Shown: positions 34,378 to 43,065, numbered from the stretch's first letter. The stretch: 54,036 nt of DNA from an uncultured Acidimicrobiales bacterium (GCA_937925335.1 CALEWY010000082.1:1-54036); one strand, 5' to 3'. The notes: generated from the sequence alone by a model not told the origin. Numbers and translations: made by a program.

Positions 34378-35919
34378 TCATGGCGCTGGCGGTCGATTCT
34401 GCATCCAGCGCACCCACTCGGTGAACGACCGGAGCGTGCGGAGCTTGGGCACTGCGCCGATGTTCGCGAGATCGTCGCCGATCTTCTGTGCTACGTATTG
34501 CAGCCCGAGAAATGAGTCGACCGGGGCATAGATGCCACCAAGGGTCGATGACCCCGAGGCGTAGAGACGACCGGGATCGGAGCGAGTGCCGGCCACTTCG
34601 AACGACGGCAACACTTCGAGGCGGCCTTTGGGGTTGAGCTCAGCGCCCGACACGTCGACCAGGTCAGCGAGCACTCGGTTCGACTTGATGGACGCTTCCA
34701 AACCGGTCGCATCGATGATGAAGTCAGCATCGATGACGAACTGTGAACCGGCCGGATCCTTCACGACGGTTCGGATCTTCTGCCCGTCGTTGGTGGGGTC
34801 GACCGAGGCGACCTGACCAATCCGCTGCTGGTAGGTGCCGGCTTGGGCGCCGCGGGCGAGCTGCTCGCGCCAATCCTTGCGGGGCGCGGTGTTGGTGCCG
34901 CCGGTGACGTCGATGAAGTCGGACCGTTCCTGGCCCTCGAGACCGAGGAGTTTGTCTCGGAACTGGCCACCCCAGGCAGCCTTCGGATAGTTGAACGCCT
35001 GGTAGGAGAATCCGCCTTCGCCAGGTCGACGGAAGAGCGCCGAATCACCCTGTGGTCCGGCGACGTAGTTGCGGAACAAGTGGAAGATCGTCGTTCGGGT
35101 TTGGCCGGACTCGTTGAGGTCCATCAAGCGTTGGAGCACGCGAGAGGCGACGATGCCCGAGCCTCGAACCAGCACGGTTCCCTGCAGCCGAGAGAGCTCT
35201 TCGTAGACGTGGGGATGTGGCTCGTAGGAGTTGACGACTCGACGGTGGTCACCGGTGCGTTCGCGGTACTCGCGCAGATCGTCAAGGAACCGAACACCGG
35301 GGTAACCAAGCGAGAGGTGGACGTAGCGCGAGCGGAACACGACACGCCGGGTGGGGGTCGCCCCCGGCGGTGGGGTGAGCACCACCATGTAGCCGCCACC
35401 GGCACGGCGCCGAACCATTCGAACCTGGCCGGTGCGGATCATCTGACCCCAACCGATTCGAGCGGTCTCTCGATCGACCGACTCGTAGACCTGGCCGGAT
35501 TTTGGTGTGTAGTACTCGGCGAAGATTGGCTCGGTTCCGACCTGCCACAGCGGGAAGAGCTTGTTCTTCAGCCCCTTCTCATTCCAGGCCTCACGAACGG
35601 CGTAGGAGGGGAAACCCCAGATGTTGTCCATGACCGAACTCGCATCGCTTCGCAGTCGTTCGTGGCGCGGAATCTGCGAGTTGGTCGCGAGGAACTCATA
35701 GGTCTGGTGCGGATGGGTGTTCGGCGTGAGCACGACCATGTCGTTGGTCGGCACGCCGGCGATCCGCAGGTAGTCGGCCAGGGCGAGTGAACCGAGGCCA
35801 CCGCCGACGGTCACGATCGGCGCATCGACCAGCGGTATGCCAGCTTCCGCGACGAGGTCGTCGGTCCAGACCGGTGATTCGATCAGTCGGTCGTTGAGAT
35901 CTCCAGCAACGGCATTCAT
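34378..35919 (-). CDS. FAD-dependent oxidoreductase-like protein of unknown substrate
   Basis: A 513-residue protein. Near the N-terminus IVTVGGGLGSLALADYLRIAG is a dinucleotide-binding GxGxxS fold, and a second nucleotide-fold stretch, LQGTVLVRGSGIVASRVLQRL, follows in the middle. FIIDATGLEASI and LYASGSSTLGGIYAPVDSFLGLQYVAQKI fit the C-terminal FAD-binding part of two-dinucleotide flavoproteins. No disulfide CxxxxC is present. There is no signal peptide. It lies between the Hsp70 gene and the membrane/kinase/FHA operon, all on one strand, so a redox role tied to that system is possible but unproven. The ATG has no clear ribosome binding site. Confidence 0.72.
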   Translation of the reverse strand: MNAVAGDLNDRLIESPVWTDDLVAEAGIPLVDAPIVTVGGGLGSLALADYLRIAGVPTNDMVVLTPNTHPHQTYEFLATNSQIPRHERLRSDASSVMDNIWGFPSYAVREAWNEKGLKNKLFPLWQVGTEPIFAEYYTPKSGQVYESVDRETARIGWGQMIRTGQVRMVRRRAGGGYMVVLTPPPGATPTRRVVFRSRYVHLSLGYPGVRFLDDLREYRERTGDHRRVVNSYEPHPHVYEELSRLQGTVLVRGSGIVASRVLQRLMDLNESGQTRTTIFHLFRNYVAGPQGDSALFRRPGEGGFSYQAFNYPKAAWGGQFRDKLLGLEGQERSDFIDVTGGTNTAPRKDWREQLARGAQAGTYQQRIGQVASVDPTNDGQKIRTVVKDPAGSQFVIDADFIIDATGLEASIKSNRVLADLVDVSGAELNPKGRLEVLPSFEVAGTRSDPGRLYASGSSTLGGIYAPVDSFLGLQYVAQKIGDDLANIGAVPKLRTLRSFTEWVRWMQNRPPAP

Positions 35920-35985
35920 CGTGGGGCATTCATCCGGTTGGCATTCCTTGGAGATTCAGGGATCGAGATTCAGCGGTCGCGGGCA

Positions 35986-38490
35986 TCAGCGGGGAACGGT
36001 TTCGACGAGACGCCCGCCGACGAGGGTCAACGTTTCGTTGAACAAGAGGATCTGCTCGGCGGTTGGCACTCCGACGGTCGTGAGTCCAAACGACGTGACC
36101 GAGCGACCGTGACGAACGTTGGCGAACTGGATGTGCACCTCGGTCGACGGATTCAGCGGGTTCACCAAGATGAGCCGGAATCCGGCCGACTCGTCTCCGA
36201 GCGGCGGAACCGTTGCCGTTGAGGCACTCACGTCGAGCGTGACGCCTCCGGACTCAAACGTTGACGTCGGACATCCTTCGATGGTTGTCATGTCGGCCGT
36301 AAAGACCGAACGTGCCGTCGCTTCTGAGTCGTAAGAAAACACCTCGTGGAGAAGCGACTCGCCGGCGAGGTTTTCGAAGATCACACCGGATTCGATGACA
36401 GGCTCAGCGACGGCGGCCGCGCCACAAAAGGCGGCATCGTCATCGTCGGCTCGCGTTCCGATAATGAAGGCACTGGGAACGTCATCGCTGATCAACAGTG
36501 AATTGTTGAGATCACCCTGCGTCGGGCCTGAGAGCGGCGGCGGTGTTGTGACCGTTTCGCTCCCGATGCCGGTGTTGTCATCGTCGGCTTCGGTGGTGGT
36601 CGTCGTGTCGTCGGACGAGTCGTCATCAAGATCGGTCCCTGCGGACAACTCGGTCGTGGAAGAACCAGAACCGCCTTCATCACCGCCCGCAGCGAGCGCT
36701 GCGGCGACGAGTGCACCGCCGATGATCAAGACACCGAGGAACCCAGCCAATGCAAGCAGCGCTGGCTTCGAGGTCCACGACTCTTTCTCGACGTGTTCGA
36801 CACGACCAGCCGACGTTTGAGCCGGAGCGGTTGAACGGGGAGAGGATTGCGCCGGCGTGACCGTGGGCTGTGCTGTTGGTTGTGCCGCTGTTGGCTGTGC
36901 TGGTCGGGATTCTGGCTGTGGGGTCGGCGTCGGGCTCGACTGGAATCCCTGCGGCGTTGCCTGATCGAAGCTACCTGGAGGCTGAGCACCGGGACCCTGA
37001 CCCTGGGGCGGCCGATTCTGGGGTGGCTGACGATCGAGACTCGGTGGGCCGGGGATTCTCGGTGCCGGCGGAAGGCTGGGATCGACGCTGGGAGGGGGTG
37101 CCGGGGCGCTGCGATCAACGCTCGCAGCCGAGGGCGGTGGCGTTGGCGGCACAGCGGCCGAATTGGAGCCAGCGCCAGGGTTTGGTGAACGAAGATCCTG
37201 GCTCGGCGTTGGCGGCACCGCCGTCGACCCGGAACCTGGACGAGGCGTGGGCGGTGATGACGCGTCAAAGCTCGCCGTACGAAGGTCTTGGCTGGGTGTT
37301 GGCGGCACCGTTGGCTTGGGGTCCGCGCTTGGTGTGGGAGGAACCTCGCGATCGGTCTGGGGCTTCTCGCCAAAGGTCGTGCGCTCCGGAGCGGCGGCGA
37401 TCGAGGCGTCCATGCTGGCCGGTGACGCCACAAGTGCACCGAAGGCAACCGCTGTCTTCGGATCGCCCTGCCGGCTGATCGCAACGTCGGGGTACGCCTC
37501 GCGCACCGCTTCTTCGACCATTGGCATTCGGCTTGCGCCGCCCGTGATGTAGATGGCGTGGAGATCCTCGGGGCTCACACCGGCGTCGGCGATGCACTGT
37601 CCGAGGAGTGCGACCGACTCGTCGATGAACGGCCGAACCAGTTCTTCGAGTTCTTCTTTGGTCACCCGCTCTTCGACCATGCCATCGGGCAGGCCCATCA
37701 CGATCTCGCCGTAGCCGTGTGTGGAGAGCGCTTCTTTGACGCGACGACATTCGCGGCGCAGGCGCGCAGCGGCGCGACGCCACGCCGGTTCTTCAGAGAT
37801 GATCAGCTCATCCCAACGGTCCTCATCGAGTCGTTCACCGACGAGGTTCATCAACATCTCATCGAAGAGCTCACCGCCAAGCTGAGGGTCGCCGTGTGGC
37901 CGACCGGTGACTCGGAAGCCTCCGGATGTGGCTTGCAGCACAGCGGTATCGAACGTGCCTCCGCCAAGGTCGTAGACCGCGACGTAACCGTCGTCTGGGA
38001 GTTGACCCCGCTCGGAATAGGTGAGCGCGGCGGCAACCGGCTCGGCGATCAGCTCGGGTTCTGGCAGGCCGGCCTTCCCGGCCGCTTCGAGCAGGCGAGA
38101 GCGGCGGGGGCGGTTCCAGGTGGCGGGATAGGTAAGGCGAGTGCGAGACGGCGAGTTTCCGACATAGCGGCTCGCCTCGGCCAGAACGGAGGACAAAACA
38201 GCAGCGACGAGGTCGACCGGTTGGTGGGCCTCGCCGGCAAGAACGACTGGAACCTGCTCGCCAAGGCGACCCTTCGGGGCCCGAATGGCGCGGTCCGGCC
38301 GACTGATCGCGAGGCCGGCAGCAGCCTGACCAACAACGATCGCACCGTCATCGTCGATGAAGACGATCGACGGCAACCGTCGTTCGCCGCCGATCTCGAG
38401 GATCTCAGGCCGATCACCATCGATCTGCACGGCCGCGACCGTGGCAGTGGTGCCGAAGTCAATTGCAAGCGTCCACGCTCGCAACGTCAA
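35986..38490 (-). CDS. Membrane-anchored Hsp70-family protein with Pro-rich linker and extracellular sensor-like domain
   Basis: An 834-residue chimera. Residues 1-358 are an Hsp70 ATPase domain: IDFGTTATVAAV (phosphate 1), VYDLGGGTFDTAVL at 172-185, YITGGASRMPMV at 314-325. No Hsp70 substrate-binding domain follows. Residues ~375-560 are a Pro/Gln/Ser linker with VPPTPSQDLR repeated at 395-404 and 425-434. Residues ~577-600 are a single membrane helix, 603-645 an acidic Asp/Thr stretch, and 655-834 an extracellular domain with Cys689 and Cys740 that may form a disulfide. The last domain resembles in layout the PknH-type sensor domains carried by mycobacterial kinases; this is a visual judgement. 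A TTG start follows GGGAGG 8 nt upstream. It is divergent from a soluble Ser/Thr kinase. Confidence 0.85.
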   Translation of the reverse strand: MTLRAWTLAIDFGTTATVAAVQIDGDRPEILEIGGERRLPSIVFIDDDGAIVVGQAAAGLAISRPDRAIRAPKGRLGEQVPVVLAGEAHQPVDLVAAVLSSVLAEASRYVGNSPSRTRLTYPATWNRPRRSRLLEAAGKAGLPEPELIAEPVAAALTYSERGQLPDDGYVAVYDLGGGTFDTAVLQATSGGFRVTGRPHGDPQLGGELFDEMLMNLVGERLDEDRWDELIISEEPAWRRAAARLRRECRRVKEALSTHGYGEIVMGLPDGMVEERVTKEELEELVRPFIDESVALLGQCIADAGVSPEDLHAIYITGGASRMPMVEEAVREAYPDVAISRQGDPKTAVAFGALVASPASMDASIAAAPERTTFGEKPQTDREVPPTPSADPKPTVPPTPSQDLRTASFDASSPPTPRPGSGSTAVPPTPSQDLRSPNPGAGSNSAAVPPTPPPSAASVDRSAPAPPPSVDPSLPPAPRIPGPPSLDRQPPQNRPPQGQGPGAQPPGSFDQATPQGFQSSPTPTPQPESRPAQPTAAQPTAQPTVTPAQSSPRSTAPAQTSAGRVEHVEKESWTSKPALLALAGFLGVLIIGGALVAAALAAGGDEGGSGSSTTELSAGTDLDDDSSDDTTTTTEADDDNTGIGSETVTTPPPLSGPTQGDLNNSLLISDDVPSAFIIGTRADDDDAAFCGAAAVAEPVIESGVIFENLAGESLLHEVFSYDSEATARSVFTADMTTIEGCPTSTFESGGVTLDVSASTATVPPLGDESAGFRLILVNPLNPSTEVHIQFANVRHGRSVTSFGLTTVGVPTAEQILLFNETLTLVGGRLVETVPR

Positions 38491-38680
38491 TGCAATTCCC
38501 TCCCAAGGCGAGCCGACATATGCAGTGAGAAATGTAGACGCCGAAACGGCGCCGATAGGTATGACGGGTTCAATCGCTCTGTAGTTCGGTCAACCTTGAG
38601 GGGTCGCGCGAATCATCTTGGGCGGCAAGATTGCTCCCGTAGTCGGCTCTGAGGCCTCGGATGGGCGAAGATGTCGGCCG

Positions 38681-40327
38681 ATGGAACGTCGTATTGGCAA
38701 CTACCTCGTGGAGAAAGCGCTCGGTGCGGGCAGCTTCGCGACCGTGTGGTTGGCTCACGACGAGCTGCTCGAGGATCAGGTCGCGATCAAAGTCCTCGCC
38801 GAGAACTGGTCCCGGCATGACGACGTGCGCCGTCGCTTTGTCGAAGAGGCGAAGATCCTGCGCCGGATCGATCACGACCGCGTCATACGCGTGCACCTGA
38901 TCGACACGACTCCTGACGGCCAGCCGTACTTCGTCATGAGCTGGGCTGATCGTGGGTCGATGCATGACCGACTCGTCGGGATGTCCGGATCGAAGGTGCA
39001 CAGCACCGGCAAAGCCATCCGGCTCATCATCGAGGTGCTCGAGGCCCTGGCGATCGTGCACGACTTCGGCGTGGTGCATCGCGATATCAAGCCGAGCAAC
39101 GTGCTCTTCCGTTCGGTCGCATCACACGAACGGAACGCTGCTCAGCGAGCTGGCCGACTACTCGGCGAAGAGATGGCCATCCTGGGCGACTTCGGGCTGG
39201 CGAAAGATCTCGCCGGCGCATCGGGGTTCACCCAGGCCGCCGGAACACCTGCCTACATGGCGCCCGAACAATCCCGGACGTCGTCCAACATCGACCATCG
39301 AGCCGACCTCTATTCGATGGCCGCTCTTTTGTATGAGCTGCTGGCAGGACAGCCGCCGTTCGCGGCCGACACGCTCAGCGACGTTCGCCGCGGTCGAGAT
39401 GGGCATCACGCAACGTCACTGCGCCAGTTCCGGCCCGACCTGCCCGAGGCGCTTCTGAACCTGGTGGACAGCGGGTTGAGTGTCGACCCCGACCACCGGC
39501 CTCAAACGGCAGAGATCATGATCGACCAGCTTCATGCCGTGCACGTCGACGCCGGTGCGCAGACGATCATCACCGAGCCCGAACCCGTGCCGACCGGGGC
39601 GCCAGGGCGAGTGCTCGACCTGTTCGAGCGAGCGCGTGGCATCGTTGGCGACAATCCGGAACTGCGAGAGCTGCTCGATCGAGCAGATGACGAGCTCATG
39701 CGTCCGATCGTTGTCGGCACCGAAGACGGCACCGAGTACGGAACGACGGATCAGCTCGGGCCGAACGGTGCGGACGTCATGATCAGCGACGACTACAAGC
39801 CGATCACTCCCGAGCCGCTCGGGGGTGGCCCGGTCGTGGTGTTGCCGCCGAGCGACATCCCGCGCAACGAGATCGAACGCCTTCGTCAGCTGATGGTCGA
39901 CGAACGGGCGATGGCGATCCAGGCAAGCCGTGGCTTGCTGGCGCTTCGACGAGCACTCGATCACGTCTCTCCCGAGATGTTGCCGGACACCCGCGAGCTG
40001 CTGCACCAGATCGACGAACTCGAGCGCGATCTGCCCGGCCTCACCGAACTCGCCGTTCTGCGAGATCTCGCCGCCGGCAAGGTGAAGCTACCGAGGCCGC
40101 TAATCCCCGACTTCCGGCGTCTGTTGCTCGAGGTCGAACCCGCTCGCCGGGTCGGCATCGACCCCGATTCGGATCGAGAGACGATTCAGGCCGCCGTGGT
40201 TACGTCGCTCGACTCGTGGCGAGGTCGACTCAACGAGGGCCGGATCCCCTTCGCCGCCCGCCCAGCCGTCGAGCGCCTCATCGCATCACTCGAGCTGCTT
40301 TGGTCCAACGTCGTCGAGCGTTCCTAA
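38681..40327 (+). CDS. Soluble serine/threonine protein kinase (PknB-like catalytic domain)
   Basis: A 548-residue protein. The kinase domain (1-~285) is complete: GAGSFATV (15-22), Lys37 in VAIK, HRDIKPSN with Asp135, DFG with Asp170, GTPAYMAPEQ in the activation segment and RADLYSMAALLYELLAGQ. The remaining ~260 residues have no membrane helix and no PASTA or PknH domain; they are helical, acidic and Leu-rich (for example IERLRQLMVDERAMAIQASRG, in part), perhaps coiled coil. Lack of a membrane anchor is notable because the divergent neighbour is an Hsp70 with membrane helix and extracellular domain. I start at ATG 38681, where homology begins; the frame upstream is not conserved. Confidence 0.9.
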   Translation: MERRIGNYLVEKALGAGSFATVWLAHDELLEDQVAIKVLAENWSRHDDVRRRFVEEAKILRRIDHDRVIRVHLIDTTPDGQPYFVMSWADRGSMHDRLVGMSGSKVHSTGKAIRLIIEVLEALAIVHDFGVVHRDIKPSNVLFRSVASHERNAAQRAGRLLGEEMAILGDFGLAKDLAGASGFTQAAGTPAYMAPEQSRTSSNIDHRADLYSMAALLYELLAGQPPFAADTLSDVRRGRDGHHATSLRQFRPDLPEALLNLVDSGLSVDPDHRPQTAEIMIDQLHAVHVDAGAQTIITEPEPVPTGAPGRVLDLFERARGIVGDNPELRELLDRADDELMRPIVVGTEDGTEYGTTDQLGPNGADVMISDDYKPITPEPLGGGPVVVLPPSDIPRNEIERLRQLMVDERAMAIQASRGLLALRRALDHVSPEMLPDTRELLHQIDELERDLPGLTELAVLRDLAAGKVKLPRPLIPDFRRLLLEVEPARRVGIDPDSDRETIQAAVVTSLDSWRGRLNEGRIPFAARPAVERLIASLELLWSNVVERS

Positions 40328-40355
40328 CGTAGGCAGCTTTCTGCGCGAACGTGCG

Positions 40356-40384
40356 ACCTGCCGCACCTCTGAGGCGCGGCAGGT
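40356..40384. terminator. Strong hairpin between the convergent kinase and sigma-factor genes
   Basis: ACCTGCCGC (40356-40364) and GCGGCAGGT (40376-40384) form a perfect 9-bp stem with an 11-nt loop, 28 bp after the kinase stop. There is no U-tract, so it may act as a Rho-assisted or bidirectional terminator, or simply be part of the repeat family here. Confidence 0.45.
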
Positions 40385-40564
40385 GCCGATTTCGACCACT
40401 CATCACGCGGAAATAGCGGAAACCCACTATCTACGCAACATTCCCTCGGGCGCGCCCCCAACCCAACCTGCCACACCTCTGAGGAAACGGCCGGTCCGCG
40501 AACCTGCCGCACCTCAGAGGTTGATGAGGGTTGGCGAGGTGTGACGTCTGAGAGGTTGATGAGG
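40356..40564. repeat. Three copies of a 19-bp repeat plus a second short repeat
   Basis: ACCTGCCGCACCTCTGAGG occurs at 40356-40374, with one change at 40466-40484 (ACCTGCCACACC...) and one change at 40502-40520 (...CCTCAGAGG). In addition GAGGTTGATGAGG is at 40517-40529 and 40552-40564. The CCTCTGAGG/CCTCAGAGG core is a near-palindrome. The 238-bp gap holds no gene I can support. Confidence 0.7.
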
Positions 40565-40565
40565 T

Positions 40566-41105
40566 TTACTGCTCGTCGAGGAGGCGCTGAAGACGCTGGC
40601 GGCCTTCGTGGATGCGCGACTTCACGGTGCCGACGGGAACGTCGAGCGCCTCAGCGATGTCGCCGTAGTCCATGCCCTGCACATCTCGCAGCACGACCGG
40701 TTCGCCGAACTTGGAATCGACTTGATCAAGCGCGTCGAGCAGGTCGATCCTCGTGCCGGCGATGACACTGGTCCGGCTGGCCTCGGTGATCTCCGGAAGC
40801 GGCGAACCGTCCGTGGCGTGGCGACGAAGCCGGCGATAGGTGTCGACCGCTGCATTTGAACTCACCATGTAGAGCCACGTGCGGAACTTCGAACGGCCTT
40901 CGAACGACTCGATCCGTCGAGCGACGGTCATCAAGGCATCTTGAGCAGCTTCTTCTGCATCGAGCTGATGAGGAAGGACGCGCCGACACCGAGCCATGAC
41001 GTCGGGCTCGATCAAACCGAGCAGCTCGTCAAGCGCCCGCTCATCACCCGTGCGGGCAACAAGAGCGAGCTCCTCGATTCGTTCGGCTCGTTCGGAGGGT
41101 TCCAT
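40566..41105 (-). CDS. ECF-type RNA polymerase sigma factor
   Basis: A 179-residue sigma-70 family protein. Region 2 (about 25-95) includes LDAEEAAQDALMTVARRIESFEGRSKFRTWLYMVSSNAAVDTYRR (quoted by its ends), the DALM/FRTWLY pattern of ECF factors. Region 4 (about 125-178) has LRDVQGMDYGDIAEALDVPVGTVKSRIHEGRQRL, a typical -35-recognising helix-turn-helix. No anti-sigma gene lies beside it; the neighbouring kinase, FHA or Hsp70 proteins might supply control. A TACCGT box at 41113-41118 lies 7 nt before the ATG. Confidence 0.92.
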   Translation of the reverse strand: MEPSERAERIEELALVARTGDERALDELLGLIEPDVMARCRRVLPHQLDAEEAAQDALMTVARRIESFEGRSKFRTWLYMVSSNAAVDTYRRLRRHATDGSPLPEITEASRTSVIAGTRIDLLDALDQVDSKFGEPVVLRDVQGMDYGDIAEALDVPVGTVKSRIHEGRQRLQRLLDEQ

Positions 41106-41112
41106 CCGCGCA

Positions 41113-41118
41113 ACGGTA
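41113..41118 (-). promoter_or_regulatory. Candidate leaderless -10 box (TACCGT) for the ECF sigma gene
   Basis: On the minus strand TACCGT is followed by 7 nt and then ATG 41105. It shares a 33-bp divergent region with the patatin gene. No clear -35. Confidence 0.45.
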
Positions 41119-41138
41119 GGCCACCGAAGAGTGGCACC

Positions 41139-42041
41139 ATGGATTCAATGGACGCGTCGTCACAATCCCTTTCGTCCTGGCTAGCCAACCCACCGCGCCC
41201 ATGTGCGTTCGTTCTCTCGGGGGGCGGAGCCTACGGGGCGGTGCAAGTCGGCATGCTGAAGGCTCTTTTCGACGCGGGCGCCCGGCCAGATCTCGTCGTC
41301 GGGTCGTCAGTCGGAGCGCTCAACGGTTCGATGGTGGCGCTCGACCCCGAGGGTTCGGTTGACCGGCTGGTCGACGTGTGGCGAGGGGCAAGCCTCGACT
41401 CGGTCTTCACCGGTGAACGGCGCACACCGGTTGGGGTCGGCATGGTCACCCAGCTCGCTCGATCACGAACGAGCATCTTCAGCGATCGTCAGCTCATCGC
41501 GCTGATCGAACGACACGCTCCAGCCAACACCTTCTCCGAACTATCGCTGCCGTTTACCGCGATGGTCACCGATCGACTCACCGGCGTCGCCCGCCCGATC
41601 AGCGACGGTCGATTGAGTCGAGCACTGGCCGCCAGCGCAGCGATCCCCGGTGTGCTCCCGCCCGTCGACATCGACGGAACGAGCTACGTGGACGGCGGCA
41701 TGATGGCGATGTTCCCAACTCGCCAGGCGCGAGCGATGGGTGCTGAATCGATCGTGCTGCTCGACGCCACACCGAGCGATCCACGACCCGCCCCTCCCGA
41801 AGGACTCGTCGACGGCTTGATCCACACGCTCGCTCTCATGGTGCGAGCACAGCGTCCGCCAGCGGTTGATGCGACAGCGATCGGATGCCCAATCGTCGAC
41901 CTACCGAGCGCCACACCGCCGGAGGTGACAGCCTTCGATTTCAACCGCACCCATCAGCTCATCAACGATGGCTACCACCGCACACGTGGCTTCCTCGAAC
42001 GCGGGATCGACGATGTCTTCGGCCAGACTTCACCTTCATGA
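41139..42041 (+). CDS. Patatin-like phospholipase (RssA/YlbK type)
   Basis: A 300-residue protein with the patatin lipase set: the oxyanion loop LSGGGAYGAVQVGML, nucleophile Ser in GSSVGALNG (GxSxG) and catalytic Asp in YVDGGMMAMFP (DGG). It has no signal peptide, so it probably acts on membrane lipids from the cytoplasmic side. ATG 41139 is chosen; ATG 41148 is equally possible. The stop overlaps the next start by 4 bp (ATGA), so it is co-translated with a surface-anchored protein. Confidence 0.92.
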   Translation: MDSMDASSQSLSSWLANPPRPCAFVLSGGGAYGAVQVGMLKALFDAGARPDLVVGSSVGALNGSMVALDPEGSVDRLVDVWRGASLDSVFTGERRTPVGVGMVTQLARSRTSIFSDRQLIALIERHAPANTFSELSLPFTAMVTDRLTGVARPISDGRLSRALAASAAIPGVLPPVDIDGTSYVDGGMMAMFPTRQARAMGAESIVLLDATPSDPRPAPPEGLVDGLIHTLALMVRAQRPPAVDATAIGCPIVDLPSATPPEVTAFDFNRTHQLINDGYHRTRGFLERGIDDVFGQTSPS

Positions 42042-42934
42042 AATACGCAGCAGCCGGCGGCGTCGTCGCCCTCGCCATCTTGTTCGGCGCCATCATGGCG
42101 ATCCGAGGTGGCGATTCGAACCAAACAGCCACCGGCACACCTGGAGGGGAGACGAGCGAAACCACCGACTCGCCGGCCCAGTCCGGAGGTGGCGAAACCG
42201 GCTCCCCGACGACCGAACCCCAACCGACCGATACAGTCTCGGACACAACAGCCCCCGAGCAGGGCACCTCGACCGAGACGTCCACCACCGCCGCAATCAT
42301 CGACGTGATCACAGCGGTTTCGTTCAATAGCGGTGAAACATCGACAGCGCTCAACGGAACGGTCGGCCCGAATGAACGGGCGATCTTCACCATCGCCGCC
42401 GGAGCTGGCCAGACCCTCAACCTCGAGCTCACATTCGACAGCGGCTCGCCGAGCTACGAAGTACTCGCACCGAGCGGTCAGAAGCTGGTCCTCGCCTCCG
42501 TGTCGTCATCCACCGCTCTTGACGTCGACGGCGTCTACGAAGTCATCGTTACCGACGGGGTCGCAACCACCGACTTTGTTCTCTCGATCGAAGTGCCCGC
42601 TCCGGAACTTCGAATCGCCGACTTCGTCGATCCCACCGGAATCGAAGAGATCAAGTTCCCACGAGGTGCGTTCTCCACGACGGTGTCGAGCGCCGTCGTT
42701 CGAGCAGAGGCAGAGATCTACACGTTCGACACCAACGACGACGTCACGGCCTACGTGTCCATCACGTCGCTCGAGGACAACGCCGTCTTCCAGATCTATG
42801 ACCCGGACGGCTCGCAACTCGCGTTCGAGTCGATCAACTCGACGTGGCCAATCGAACAGGCCGGGCTCTACACGATCATCGTGACCGGGACTCGAGGCAA
42901 CGCAAGCTTCGATCTCACGCTCGAACTCTCCTGA
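42038..42934 (+). CDS. Membrane-anchored extracellular protein with two PPC-like beta domains
   Basis: A 298-residue protein. An N-terminal signal anchor (AAAGGVVALAILFGAIMAI) is followed by a ~70-residue Thr/Ser/Gly/Glu-rich stalk. Two beta-rich units follow: one around 105-180 (GPNERAIFTIAAGAGQTLNLELT ... YEVLAPSGQKL) and one around 205-298 (AEAEIYTFDTNDDVTAYVSITS ... FQIYDPDGSQLAFES ... AGLYTIIVTG). The pattern is that of bacterial pre-peptidase C-terminal (PPC) domains, seen here without a peptidase. It is coupled to the patatin gene. The function is unknown; ligand binding at the surface is a guess. Confidence 0.75.
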   Translation: MKYAAAGGVVALAILFGAIMAIRGGDSNQTATGTPGGETSETTDSPAQSGGGETGSPTTEPQPTDTVSDTTAPEQGTSTETSTTAAIIDVITAVSFNSGETSTALNGTVGPNERAIFTIAAGAGQTLNLELTFDSGSPSYEVLAPSGQKLVLASVSSSTALDVDGVYEVIVTDGVATTDFVLSIEVPAPELRIADFVDPTGIEEIKFPRGAFSTTVSSAVVRAEAEIYTFDTNDDVTAYVSITSLEDNAVFQIYDPDGSQLAFESINSTWPIEQAGLYTIIVTGTRGNASFDLTLELS

Positions 42935-43049
42935 CGAACGGGCCGCGCGGATAGGCAGGGCAACGCAGCGCGACTCTCTCCGTCGTCGAAATACCACGCT
43001 GGGCTGTTTGGTTCAGCAGGGCGCGAAGGACGGGTCGACCGCATGGAAG

Positions 43050-43065
43050 GATCGCGACCGCGATC
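43050..43065. promoter_or_regulatory. Perfect palindrome before the glutaredoxin-GNAT gene
   Basis: GATCGCG (43050-43056) and CGCGATC (43059-43065) are separated by 2 bp and end 14 bp before ATG 43080. This is a possible operator or mRNA hairpin. No other promoter element is clear in the 145-bp gap. Confidence 0.4.

Noticed and set aside
40356..40384. Canonical intrinsic terminator
   Set aside because: The stem is strong but no run of T follows on either strand, so only a terminator-like hairpin is claimed.
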